Assembly: GCF_918797505.1 (NCBI RefSeq)
Contig: NC_092802.1
Coordinates: forward strand, 15,893,883 to 15,957,882
Reading direction: 5' to 3'
DNA from: Bemisia tabaci
Taxonomy: Eukaryota > Arthropoda > Insecta > Hemiptera > Aleyrodidae
Length of the DNA stretch: 64,000 nt
The notes below the pieces were generated by a model that saw nothing but the letters and a program-made list of their open reading frames with translations, was not told the origin of the DNA and did no database searches. The position numbers were made by a program, and so were the translations under genes. The stretch's first letter is position 1; each line of letters opens with the position of its first letter. This document shows, in pieces, positions 50,698-60,312 of this stretch.

Positions 50698-51567
50698 AAG
50701 TGAAAACATTGACAAGAAAAAATACTCTTGATTCAATCGGATTTTTGCTTCAATCGAAACGAAATTTGCTTAAATTAAGAGGCCTATGGTTCTTGAGTTA
50801 AGCTAGATTCTGATTGGATCAGGCCCGCCACATCCCATCTCGGGCCCTGGTACCAGTTTTCTGGCCCGGGCCCCTAGCACAGAGGGGGGGTTCGGGGGGA
50901 CTCCCCCGGGAAATTTTTGAAATTTTAAATCTATTTGGACGCATTTTGAAGCTCTTATGATGGAGATTTTCCATCAATTTCTGCAGAATAATTACTCCTT
51001 TTTTCTTACTTTCAGCACCAAATACTTTCGAATTGTTGCATTCAAAACATCTATAAATGTTTTTTTGAGGGGACCAGATGATAATTTTCAATTCTAGGCT
51101 AAGCCGGGCCCCCCTGGACTCCCCTTTCGTACGTCTATGGTAAGGGAGTTAAGCCATTGAAGTTGAGGATGCCCAGACAGGAGCCTCTTAGCATCCGTCA
51201 ACGTAAGAAAATGAAACGCAGTTGCTAAAAATATCATTCTACATATACTCAAAATCTTGAAAATAGATAGAAATCTCTAAAAAAAGTAAGAAAAATTTTA
51301 TAGTGCCCTGGCGTGTTTTTGAAACTTTATTCACCTTTTGCGGAATTTTCAGAGTAATTTTTTTACTTTTCCTTACGAGACAAGGGTTACACATGAATTC
51401 GTAGTGGTTTGTCACCTGCGTCACGGGCCCCTCCAGGGCCCGGGCCCCGGTACCGAGGACCCAGTATCCCCCCCCTTGTGGCGGGCCTGGATTGGATCAA
51501 GATAACTTTTTCTTGTCGATGTTTTTAAGAGTCTGGACTCTAGATCCAACTTGTTTTTTTTCCAGTG
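50698..51567. mobile_element. CACTGG-225 partial copy, split by hAT-like element
   Basis: Starts at GTGAAAACATTGACAAG (outer 30 bp missing), shares the variant centre of copy 7, and resumes after the insert at AAGATAACTTTTTCTTGTCG to TTTTTTTCCAGTG. TGCARTGTTAAAA follows both copies, suggesting tandem duplication of this block. Confidence 0.85.
50820..51489. mobile_element. CAGGCCCGCCACA hAT-like MITE, exact 8-bp duplication
   Basis: 670 bp, CAGGCCCGCCACA to TGTGGCGGGCCTG. GATTGGAT at 50812-50819 and 51490-51497 is exact. Subterminal GGCCCGGGCCCC blocks are palindromic. The interior (TTTGACGCATT-like, TTTTCCATC, CTTTCAGC) resembles 53715-53950. No transposase seen. Confidence 0.93.
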
Positions 51568-51934
51568 CAGTGTTAAAAAGCGTACTTTATACGACTAAAC
51601 GGGCCTGAACAAGAAAATTGGGGACTTTCGAGGATATCGGGAACAGTGACAGCCTTCCAAAATCGGGGATAATCGGGGAATTGGGGACTTTTGGGGACCG
51701 GTAGACACCCTGATAGAAGAGATTGGACAAAATTTGGAAAATTGAAACGCTTATACCTCCGTTTATACAAAACTTTGAGGTTCTGAAAGAGGTTCCATTG
51801 GTTTTCTCGTGGTATTTTTGTCTGTAGGCAGGCACCCCTTGAAATTTAAAATGTGACGGCATGAAACCAAAATTCTCCAGTTTTAGTTAAAAATTTCGTG
51901 TCCGACCTCTATTACTGACTCTATGCACTGTGCG

Positions 51935-52261
51935 CAGGGTAAACAAGGTTCCAGGAGCAGGAACGGGGAGGCTGACTCACGGACGGCCGAGTTGGAGAGC
52001 CGTTTGACGTGCATCGTTGGAGTTGGAAGATCCATTAAATAATAATTAATCTGGGATTTAAAATGCAGTTTGAGAGGAAATATATTGATTCAAAATTTCA
52101 AAACAGAAAATTATTTTTGTATCGATGTCTCTGTATTTGTATCATACTTGGAAGTTTTTTATCGGCGAAGGAGCGCCCAGTGTAAAAAAAACTCTCGAAA
52201 ATCACGAAAAATGAGGATTTTAAAGACATTTCAAGATGGATATTTGGTCCTTTATTAAAAA
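51935..52261. other. Unique region, no gene seen
   Basis: Single-copy AT-rich sequence. No exon recognised. Confidence 0.35.
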
Positions 52262-52364
52262 ATCGGAAAAATTGCGTCACGTGATACTTGAACGGCCCCT
52301 AATATGAGACTGGCTGCGACCCACCATTTTACGTGTGGCTACCTTAAACGGGGCGTCGTTATAA
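52262..52364 (+). repeat. Left copy of ~100-bp direct repeat
   Basis: ATCGGAAAAATTGCGTCACG, CGGCCCCTAATATGAG, CTGGCTGCGACCCACCATTT, CCTTAAACGGGGCGTCG. It recurs at 52780-52882 with several changes. Confidence 0.85.
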
Positions 52365-52375
52365 GCCGGCGTATA

Positions 52376-52601
52376 CACTGGAAAAAAACCACATTGGATC
52401 TAGAGTCCAGACTCTTAAAAACATCGACAAGAAAAAATACTCTTGATTCGATCAGATTTAAGCTTAAATCAAGAACCAAGCCTCTAGATTTGAGCGGATT
52501 TCCTTTTGATTTAAGCTTGAATCTGATTGAATCAAGAGTCCTTTTTCCGTCAATATTTTCAAGAGTCTGGACTCTAGATCCAAGCGACTTTTCTTCCAGT
52601 G
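52376..52601. mobile_element. CACTGG-225 MITE, copy 8
   Basis: 226 bp, CACTGGAAAAAAACCACATT to AAGCGACTTTTCTTCCAGTG. TA on both sides. The central arm is in the opposite order to the other copies (AAGAACCAAGCCTCTAGATT), so the middle has been inverted. Confidence 0.9.
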
Positions 52602-52755
52602 TACAGTAAGCGGTGATATACACCGCATCGCAGTAAGAGGTGATATATGGGCAAAAAGTCAATTTGGTCCCTAAAAAATCTTCAATGGCCCCTAAAAATC
52701 GAGCTTGATGGGTCACATGGTTCTTGAAACTCAAAGGTGAGTTTTGAACACTGGT
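52602..52755. repeat. CAGTGTTC hAT-like element, right part
   Basis: TTTGGTCCCTAAAAAATCTT, CAATGGCCCCTAAAAATCG, ACTCAAAGGTGAGTTTTGAA, CACTG. A G14 run follows at about 52759-52773. Confidence 0.7.
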
Positions 52756-52779
52756 TACAAGGGGGGGGGGGGGGATCAA

Positions 52780-52882
52780 AAAATCGGAGAAGAGCGTCAC
52801 ATTATACGAACGGCCCCTAATATGAGGCCCCGGACTGGCTGCGACCCACCATTTTACGAGTGGCTGCCTTAAACGGGGCGTC
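52780..52882 (+). repeat. Right copy of ~100-bp direct repeat
   Basis: Matches 52262-52364; differences include GAGGCCCCGGACTGG for GAGACTGG and TTTACGAGTGG for TTTACGTGTGG. It leads into a CpG-rich island. Confidence 0.85.
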
Positions 52883-53262
52883 GGGGCGTCGCGACGCCGA
52901 GACAATGAGCGGCGTCGCGGGAGCGTGACGTGGGATCCAATTCGCCGGCGTCGGGCGTCCTATTGTTCTCCGATTGGCCCCGCGCCCTATTGTCGTCCGG
53001 GGCTCAGGTGGGCGGGTGTAACAATGGCCGAACAATGCCCCCGCGCCCCCCGCCGGGCCCCACCTGCCCTGCGCACCTCGGACCTTCCACCTGACGCCCC
53101 CGCGGGATCCTCCCTTTCCCGTCCCGCCGGAGTCCTCCGCGCGTCCCGATTGGGCGCTCCGCTTTCGCCACGCTCCAGGTACCCGCTTACGCTCCATTTT
53201 GCGCCGCGAGTCCCAGGTAGCGCTGCGAGTCCTGCGGGCTCACTATTAATAGCTCACTATTG
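52883..53262. promoter_or_regulatory. CpG-rich island with SOX-like and CCAAT motifs
   Basis: Within 52961-53037 there are four ATTGT/ACAAT words: TATTGTTCTC, CTATTGTCG, AACAATGG and GAACAATG, plus CGATTGGCC, an inverted CCAAT. The island is unique and CpG-dense. An open frame of 130 codons crosses it but is Pro, Arg and Ala rich without splice signals. A regulatory role is inferred from composition and motif density only. Confidence 0.35.
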
Positions 53263-53267
53263 GAATT

Positions 53268-53487
53268 GGACGTATTTCTATCAAATGGAACTAAGCGCCA
53301 ATTTGAGTTCCTTTTGAGGAATTTAGACTGCCGGATAGCGCGTTCTGTCAAACGGAACTAAGCGCCATGGAAAAGCATTGCGAGCATAGGACGGAATGAT
53401 CCCGACGCCCGGTTCCGCCGCCAATCTAAGCCCCCTTCTACCTTCCTCACCCTATGGCGCTTAGGTCAGTTTGACAGAAATACGTCC
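53268..53487. mobile_element. GGACGTATTT MITE, copy 1
   Basis: 220 bp, GGACGTATTTCTATCAAATG, GAACTAAGCGCC to GGCGCTTAGGTCAGTTTGAC, AGAAATACGTCC. AATT on both sides. Full-length sister at 60704-60926; short relatives at 49701, 55661 and 61340. Confidence 0.9.
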
Positions 53488-53541
53488 AATTTATGGACGG
53501 AGCGGTGTTTGCCATGCTAAGGAAAAATAAACCGTCGATAT

Positions 53542-53701
53542 CAGTGGCGTGGCGTGAATGATCGACTATCGATATTTCCCCATTTGAGGCTATGGTAAAG
53601 AATCGATTACTAAGGTGTTCGTTGCGAACACCCTGTTAATCGATTTTTTTCCATAGGTTCAAATGGAAGCAATCGATATATCGCAGCACGCCACGCCACT
53701 G
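53542..53701. mobile_element. CAGTGGCG hAT-like MITE, copy 4, exact 8-bp duplication
   Basis: 160 bp, CAGTGGCGTGGCGTGAATGA to GCAGCACGCCACGCCACTG. GTCGATAT at 53534-53541 and 53702-53709 is exact. Centre GGTGTTCGTTGCGAACACC is a perfect hairpin. It sits beside a CTGCCG terminus fragment (CCATGCTAAGGAAAAATAAA, from 53512). Confidence 0.93.
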
Positions 53702-53709
53702 GTCGATAT

Positions 53710-54200
53710 GTTTTTGCAGGGCCCGGCCAGTTCGTGAAATTTCAATTCTATTTTGACGCATTCTGAGGTTTCCGTAACGCAGATTTTCCATCTACTTCTC
53801 CGGAAAAATAACGTATCTTTTCTTCACTTTCAGCCTACGATACCCTCAAATTGATGCGTTCAACACATCTAGAAAATTTTTGAAATTTTAGATCTACTTG
53901 CGACGCATTTTGAAAGTTCAAACTTCCTCTTTTCTTACCTTTTCGTATACTCTGTCTCCCCCTTTCTTCATTTTTTCTCTCCTTTTTTTTGCTTTCGGAG
54001 GGGGCTTGAGCTCCCCAAGCCCCCCTCTGGCTACGTGCCTGCCCCCCCTGGAAATCTACTTAGCCGAACCTCCCCCCCTCTGAACTGGGAGTTATTCCAT
54101 ACCCCCCGAACTCCCCCCTTAGCCGAGGAGGAGGAGGGGAGAACCCTGCTCACCCGACCAAGTCCCCCTCGGAACGAAATCCTGGCTACGTGCCTGGGGG
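53710..54200. repeat. Diverged hAT-like material
   Basis: GCAGGGCCCGGCCAG and TTTTGACGCATTCTGAGG resemble the interior of 50820-51489. CTGGCTACGTGCCTG occurs twice (about 54029 and 54183), like a repeat end. C-rich between. Confidence 0.5.
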
Positions 54201-54296
54201 GGATGTTACACCCCCGTGGCTCCGACAACGAGTGGTGGGTACCTCGAGAAGTCGAGAGCCCTGATTGATTATAGAAGTTATGGAAGCTTTTCTTAC

Positions 54297-54528
54297 CTTA
54301 TTATGTTGTTCCTGTTGGGCGAGAAGTCGGTCGCGGAACATCTGGAGTTGGAGGATCATGTCGGTGAGCTCCTTCTCGAGGTGGGTGGCGTCGGAGCCGG
54401 CGTTGGCCTGGAGCTGGAGCAGCATCGCGGCCGGGTCCATCCCCGTCGACCCCGCTCCGCCCCCCACCCCCACCGACCCCGCGTCCTGCTCCTCGTTGCA
54501 CCCACTTTCCCCGGAATGTTGATTCGCA
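54297..54528 (-). CDS. Internal exon of an unrecognised protein-coding gene
   Basis: The clearest host coding sequence. Read on the minus strand, a pyrimidine-rich acceptor (GTGGTTTTCCTCTGTTTCAG) precedes the exon, and it ends AAG followed by GTAAGA, a strong donor. The exon has 232 bases: one base completing a split codon, then 77 codons ending in phase 0. The product starts ANQHSGESGC, continues through a Gly-rich acidic linker (SVGVGGGAGSTGMDPAA), then a heptad-like stretch LLQLQANAG and LEKELTDMILQLQMFRDRL, ending AQQEQHNK. The second half is predicted to be an alpha-helical coiled coil. Codon third positions are very GC-rich, unlike the surroundings. I do not recognise the family. Other exons lie upstream (higher coordinates) and downstream, not identified here. 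Confidence 0.72.
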
Positions 54529-54601
54529 CTGAAACAGAGGAAAACCACGCAAAAAGTCAGATCACAGCACTTTTTGACGAAATTGAAATTTTTCGGCCGT
54601 A

Positions 54602-54833
54602 CACTGGAAAAAAAAAAAACACATTGGATCTAGAGTCCAGACTCTTGAAAACATTGACAAGAAAAAGGACTCTTGATTCAATCAGATTTAAGCTTAAATC
54701 AAAACGAACTCTGGTCAAATTAAGAGGCTTGGTTCTTGATTTAAGCTTAAATCTGATTGAATCAAGAGTATTTTTTCTTGTCGATGTTTTTCAGAGTCTG
54801 GACTCTAGATCCAATGTGTTTTTCTTCCCAGTG
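54602..54833. mobile_element. CACTGG-225 MITE, copy 9
   Basis: 232 bp, CACTGGAAAAAAAAAAAACA to TGTTTTTCTTCCCAGTG, with CAATCAGATTTAAGCTTAAA and its mirror. It lies only 74 bp upstream of the exon acceptor, inside the intron on the minus strand. Confidence 0.9.
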
Positions 54834-54913
54834 CATTAAAAATATAGAAAAATATAAAAGACCCAATTTTTATAAGCCTAGAACGAGTAATTACTCTAAC
54901 AGAAGTTCTAATT

Positions 54914-55161
54914 GGACTGAGCTAAGCAGAAAGGAACCAACCCACATTTTGGAAAAAAATTGAGTTATGAGTGGTATTAAACTCAACCACTGCTCTACTA
55001 TCTATCGCCAAAAATTCAAAGTTTTTGTTGGAGCAAATTTTGCAGAAATTGAACTTGAAGTTTATCTTTTACATTGAGTCTTACGCAGGAGCCAAACTTT
55101 AAACCTCTTTTCCTCGGTTCGATCCCGATGTGGCTTGGTTCCTTTCTGTTTAACTCCGTCC
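54914..55161. mobile_element. GGACTGAG MITE, copy 2
   Basis: 248 bp, nearly identical to 19476-19722 along its whole length. AATT on both sides (54910-54913, 55162-55165). High identity suggests recent activity. Confidence 0.9.
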
Positions 55162-55285
55162 AATTAATCCTCTTCAAACACCAACATCAAAATATAAAAC
55201 ACCAATATCCTTGTGATTAGTTGAAAAAGCTCAAACTTTCATATTTTACTAATACTTCAATAATAACTAGTGAAAATTAATATAT

Positions 55286-55628
55286 AGGGTGAGCCAGGGT
55301 TAAACGGCCAGACTACCAGAAGCGTGTTCTATGGGTCAAAATAAGAATTTTTTGCTGTAAATTGAGGTTTCGATTTTTTTCAGATCAGTTATGAATTCAG
55401 GACATAAATAAACGTGGAGGAAAGTACACATTTTCATAGCATTTGGTTCACAACCGTTGCCAAAATTCAGAGAAAACCGTTTACTCTCCGATTTTTTTTT
55501 TTGGGGGGGGGGCGTAGTTCCGACTAGGGGGAACTCTCGGAAAAAACTAATATACAACAAAAAAATCTTATTTTGACCCATATAGAACACGTTCCTGCAG
55601 TCTGGCCGTTTAATTCTGGATCACCCTG
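55286..55628. mobile_element. CAGGGTGATC MITE, copy 3
   Basis: TAGGGTGAGCCAGGGTTAAA to TTTAATTCTGGATCACCCTG with TA flanks. GTTCACAACCGTTGCCAAAA and CTGCAGTCTGGCCG as in the other copies. Confidence 0.85.
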
Positions 55629-55660
55629 TAGAACGACTCAGTTGCGCAGGTCTTTGAATT

Positions 55661-55736
55661 GGACGTATTTATGCTAAAAGGATATATGTGCATAGGGATT
55701 GCGTGTGACATAGTTCCTTTTAGCATGAATACGTCC
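55661..55736. mobile_element. GGACGTATTT minimal foldback (76 bp)
   Basis: GGACGTATTTATGCTAAAAG, GAxxxAT to CTTTTAGCATGAATACGTCC. AATT on both sides. It keeps little beyond the TIRs, yet has a clean duplication, so TIRs may suffice for mobility. Confidence 0.85.
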
Positions 55737-57850
55737 AATTCATCGTCTCCCAGACGAAGAAACGTATCTCCACTCCAAAGTTGTGAAATTGACTGAAAGA
55801 ATAAGTTTTTTTACAAGGAAGCTCTTGTGAAATTTTTGTCCAAATTTTTTCTGATTTTTGCATGAGATCAGGGGAAAAATCAGTGAAATTTTCTAGAAGT
55901 AACTATCTAGAAATTTGGTATCAGAAAAATCAAAATATTAGGGGGATCGGTCATAGATCAGGAAATTTCGAGTGTTTCAAGCATTTTTCAACCACATTGC
56001 CCTTTTCAACGCTCAAATGATTTGGTGCATGTGATTTCGCCCTATCTCTGAAAAGCCTCTATGCAATATTTCCACGGGACTGCAGAGGAGAGAGAATGAG
56101 CGAGAGCATATCGCCACGAACAATTTAGTCATCGCTATAAGCTACATATTATAAATTAAATTCTCAGGTTATCAGGCGAGAAAGAAGAATAACTCATTAT
56201 CCGGTTATCTTAATTTCTCTGAACTACTTGTCTGGCTTTTTCTTTTTCCTCTTTCCTCACGCATCTCCCCCCGGGTTTTTCACATTTATTTGTGAACAAT
56301 TTATTGTTGTAATTAATGTCTTCCATCTTCGTACTTTCTGCGTGAATACTTATCGCGGAAACGTATCTCTGATCATGCTCCGTCGGCGTTTTCTGTTTTT
56401 TGCTCGCGAATAGAACGACAGTTGCCAGTTTCTCAGATTTTTCTGGAAATTATGCTGTCCTTAAACTAACCTATCATAAAAAGTTAGTTAGTTAGTTAGT
56501 TAATATATTTTAAGACATTCAGCGTTACAGGCTGTTAACGTCTTTACAGATAATTTTGAAAATGGGTGTATATACGAAAACTTAGATTTTTAAATTAAGA
56601 GAGGCGAAGAGTTTCAGAATTTTGGTATAGCGACATTGGGTTCATCGCATGTAAGTGGATTTGTATTTCTTGAGTGTGGTCGACTTTGGATTAAAATGTA
56701 TATGTATCGCATCACAGGGAATACGAATTTCAAGGTTGCAAACTTGAAAAAACGGTTATGTATTTCACAAGAATATACCTGTTCAATTTTTGTTCAAATT
56801 TTATCTGATTTTTGCCGCGGAGGTCAGAAGAAAAATCAGTGAAAAACTGTCCAAGATTCTCCTGGTGAATATGCAATTTGCAAGAAAATTTGTCAACATC
56901 AAAATGTAGTTACGTTTTTTCATGGGGGAAACGACAATATATCAACGGTGGAATGAAATTGTATAAAAAACACACCTTGAAGCACTATCATTGGTAGCAC
57001 GATCATCTATCAGACAATTATCATCGAGTATAAGCACGCCTAGTTTGGCAACAACGCTTCGTTCCAGCTGGCTTCAATTATCATATTATTTCCGTCCATC
57101 GCTGACTTTCCTAATTTTCCATTCTTTTGCCGATATGCCTATATAATTCGAGAAAGTGACTCGGAACGATTCCTCGTCTCTCTGATGTAAAAGCGTATCT
57201 CAATTTCCACGTGAGCCTAATTCACCGTATAATTCAATGTTTTTCAGGGCTCTGTGGGATTACAGATACGTCCTTACGTCAGAGGATGTCCGCGATGACT
57301 GCTAATAAGCGGTTTTCCCGAGGGGGCGTGAACAGGTCAGCGAAGAAAAAACACACTCACTGTGACACGAGATAAACGTGACCACTTTCGCCCTTTCCGC
57401 GTGCTGTTAGCCAATCAATGCACTTTGCGCGCACACACAGAAGGAATATGCTTCAGGACACAGTTCCTCGTCAAAGTTTCACGGAGAACATGACCAGTTT
57501 ATTAGCGATTTTTAAAATTATTTTTTCCACGATTCCGACGGATTTTTCTATTCGCCTTCAAATAGAAGTGTATGCAACGCGCATTCATAGAGGTTTAAAT
57601 AGTGGTATTCGTCCCCTTAACCCAAGTTAACGCAGTTGTGTTGACACACAGTAGCCCAAACCCTTTTTAAACGAACCCTCGTTTTTCTCGAACCTAACTC
57701 AATTTCGATGTTGTAAATTTCCGAACGCGAACCGCGTATTTTTACTCGTAAACATATGGGAATTGAAAATCCTACGAATTTTTCTACACCCGACTAAAGG
57801 AGAAATTCGGTAGAATTTTGGAAAGTTTTAAAGTAATTGAAAAACATTTC
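55737..57850. other. Mostly unique; two AACGTA-family pieces
   Basis: 55752-55900 (AACGTATCTCCACTCCAAAG, TGATTTTTGCATGAGATCAG) and 56725-56945 (TCTGATTTTTGCC, AAAAATCAGTGAAAAACTG, AACATCAAAATGTAGTTACG) belong to the family at 10256. A TTAG x5 microsatellite lies at about 56482-56503. No exon recognised. Confidence 0.5.
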
Positions 57851-58090
57851 CACCGCGAAACTACTAGACCACGTATATCCAGACTTCCTGCCAGACTTCA
57901 CTTTTTATATGGAAAACTAATCAGCGTCAATTGTTGAAACCTTTTGTGATTATTCTTTTCCTCTGTGCAAAGGAAACTCTGTGAAAATTTCACGGAATGA
58001 TATTGATTCGTTCTCCTTAAAAAATAAAATAGGAGCGGAGATTTTTAAACACCGCAAATGAGATGCATGGTCCGGTAGTTTTACCATCGA
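57851..58090. mobile_element. CGACGGTGAAAC foldback, copy 2
   Basis: ACCGCGAAACTACTAGACCA, CACGTAT on the left, GGTCCGGTAGTTTTACCATC on the right. Interior GAAATTTCACGGAATGATA-like words are shared with copy 1 in inverted order. Confidence 0.7.
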
Positions 58091-58132
58091 TTTATTCTTC
58101 AAATTATTTTAAAGTTATTACAAATTGCATTT

Positions 58133-58577
58133 TGCAAAAAGGAACCAGGAGCTTTGCAATCATAATTCTAAGATAGTGCAACTTCATCCTTTACGATAAA
58201 ATTACTGAAATCATGAAAAATAATGATATGTACATGGTGCTTTTTGTCTTAAATTTACACGGAAAAAACGATATAGTGCTGAGCACTAACTGTTTAGACC
58301 AAATGGAGCTAGCTAGTATGGCAGTAGCGCTGAGCCCCGAAACTTTGGGGTCTAGCCCTACGGACTTTAGGTCTCAGTGCTACATTGCCTTACTAGCTGG
58401 CTCCATTTGATCTAAACAGTTAGTGCTCAGCACTATATCGTTTTTTCCGTGCACAGTTTTTAGCGAGTAAAATAAAAACTGTTAATGAATAATCAGGTTT
58501 TTCTTCCAAATCAAAAGAAATTGCACAATCTTAGCAAAATTGCAACGCTCCTGGTTCCTTTTTTCAAAATGCAATCA
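58133..58577. mobile_element. TTGCATTTTGC foldback, copy 3, interrupted
   Basis: AATTGCATTTTGCAAAAAGG to CTTTTTTCAAAATGCAATCA. The insert at 58258 breaks TCTTAAATTTACAGTTTTTA, which is continuous in copies 1 and 2. Confidence 0.82.
58258..58451. mobile_element. CACGGAAAA palindromic MITE, nested
   Basis: 194 bp, CACGGAAAAAACGATATAGT, GCTGAGCACTAACTGTTTAG and the mirror image through CACTATATCGTTTTTTCCGTG. A near-perfect hairpin, single copy. Confidence 0.87.
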
Positions 58578-59230
58578 ATTTGATCTCGATTTTAAAGTCT
58601 TAAAATTTCGCTAATTTCGATTATTTCCATCCTCTTTACTAATATTCACTGACGTTGATAATGAGCTGGCAACCAGGAGCACTGGTCGACGAGAGCCTTT
58701 GAGCCGTGGAAGTAGCACACACAAGTTGTGTGACACAAACGGGAGTAGGAAGCGAGTTATTGTCCGCGAAAGGCGAAAAAGGTTGACAAAAACCTCGCCC
58801 AGCGGAGGAGTGACCTGCCGCGCGCTCAAGTCGGGCGACTCGTAAAAAATGCAAAAGCTCTTACATTATCCATGAGGGATTAGGGAAAAGAGGTAAAATT
58901 CAAACACATTTTATCTATCCCCGCGGAGCTTTCCCTAAGAGGTCTCGCTCAAAGTGTGCCCCGTTCTCTGCCCCGCGCCCTTTTCACTTTTTTCTCTGTT
59001 TTGCGTGTATCGGGTCTCCGCAGTTGCCGCTTCTTCTTTTGATTTTCCCGGGGGAACTGACTCTTGTTCTGCCGTAATAGCAAAGAGAGCAGTTACTGCA
59101 AAAATGAAGTTTTGAGAAAACGGGCTCAGAAGCCTCTGACCGGAACATTCTGTTGAAAGAAGCCCCCGTTTCTATGTCGAATTGCCACTAATCGTCCGAA
59201 AGACTCCCAGAAATCGTTTGGATACTTAAA
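58578..59230. other. Mostly unique; CTGCCG-like terminus
   Basis: CTGCCGTAATAGCAAAGAGA, GCAGTTACTG at 59071-59100 matches an arm of the short foldback at 560-681. The rest is unassigned. Confidence 0.45.
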
Positions 59231-59329
59231 CACTGAAAAAAAATCTCGGTGTATTTACTAAGAAAAGGGTAAAATTACCAAGAATTCAGGGTTCTATTTG
59301 ATCCCAGTTTTTTCTTGGTAAAATTACCA
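59231..59329 (+). mobile_element. CACTG-TCTCGG MITE, left-end fragment (D)
   Basis: CACTGAAAAAAAATCTCGGT through CAGTTTTTTCTTGGTAAAAT, then it breaks off at ACCATTTGG. Same orientation as copy A, identical over about 95 bases apart from poly-A length. Confidence 0.85.
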
Positions 59330-59397
59330 TTTGGATACCATACTGCGATATTTAACACTTACATTGATGAATATTTTAGATGAAACGAATGGACACA

Positions 59398-59809
59398 CAC
59401 TGAAAAAAAATTCTCGGCGTTTTTACCAAGGTCCGTTGGTACCTTTACCATCTCACTTTTTTTTACCAATTATTGGTAATTTTACCAAGACAGACTGGTA
59501 AGCTTACCTAAAAACCGGTATTTTTACTGTTTTTTCAGGTAAGAATACCACTTTTATTGGTAATCAATTCCCGTTAACATTGCCATTTTATCTCGGTAAT
59601 TCTACCACAGTTGATAAAGAATATTGGCGTTTTTTCCGGGGTCCAGTAAAATTACCGAGAAAGTAAATAATTTTACCAAGATTTTCGGTAAAATTACCAA
59701 TTCCATAAATGGTGATTTTACCAAGAAAAAACTGGGATCAAATTAAACTCTGGATTCTTAGTAATTTTACCCTTTTCTTAGTAAATACACCGAGATTTTT
59801 TTTTCAGTG
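59398..59809 (-). mobile_element. CACTG-TCTCGG MITE, copy E
   Basis: 412 bp, CACTGAAAAAAAATTCTCGG to GATTTTTTTTTCAGTG with CA on both sides. Opposite orientation to fragment D, 68 bp away. Confidence 0.88.
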
Positions 59810-60312
59810 CACTTGAGAAAACGGCGATTTCAATACTGAAAGTAAAGGCAGTACTTCCGTACAAATCCCGTAAAAGTTTGCGAGCCCAGTCTGGCAGGCG
59901 GGGTGTTGTTTGTTGTATTCGCTTGTAAGTAGCCCCTTTTCAGGTTCCTCTTTCTTCTCGTAGACCTGATTACTATTCATTGGAGGTCGCCAATCTCTTC
60001 TCCCTTCTTTTGTGGAGTGCGCGCTGTGTATCGACCAACCTACAAACCGGCGCGCTCCTTTATTCAAATCCGCTCGCAGCGCGCGGGTCCCTGCCTCCTT
60101 CCGCTACCGGCGCTCTGTGTGGATGCACCTTAATTAATTAAACCCCGACCCCCAACACCCTCTTCGCGCCACCGAACCGCAGGCTGCTCCCCGTATAATT
60201 CCACCTTGCCCTACTTACAGGTGTCGCCTCCGGAGAATTAACCCGCCGTCATCCCCCACCTGGGGTTGGGGTTGTTTTTGTTTGTGCTCATACCCTCGCT
60301 CTTGAGCTAACT
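59810..60312. other. GC-rich region, no gene seen
   Basis: Unique CpG-rich DNA at 60030-60290 with CTTAATTAATTAAACCCC. No exon recognised. Confidence 0.4.

Larger units (their letters stand above)
50223..51934. mobile_element. GCACAGTGG MITE enclosing a multi-level nest
   Basis: CGCACGGTGGATCGAGTCGA on the left and TTGGACAAAATTTGG ... CTATGCACTGTGCG on the right are the two parts of one GCACAGTGG element. GATAG occurs at both junctions (about 50241-50245 and 51712-51716). Inside lies an element with CAAAATCGGGGACTT and ACTTTTGGGGACCGGTAGAC ends, carrying CACTGG-225 copies, one of which holds a hAT-like element. Confidence 0.7.

Noticed and set aside
52339..52905. 188-codon minus-strand open frame
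   Set aside because: It runs through a MITE, an hAT-like fragment and a direct repeat; no gene-like content.
52925..53317. 130-codon open frame in a GC island
   Set aside because: Pro, Ala and Arg rich in both directions, as expected from GC-rich DNA; its end runs into a MITE.
54216..54839. 207-codon plus-strand open frame over the exon
   Set aside because: It is the antisense of the better-supported minus-strand exon and then continues through a CACTGG-225 MITE.
56482..56503. Telomere-like repeat
   Set aside because: The unit is TTAG, only about five copies, not the insect TTAGG; an ordinary microsatellite.
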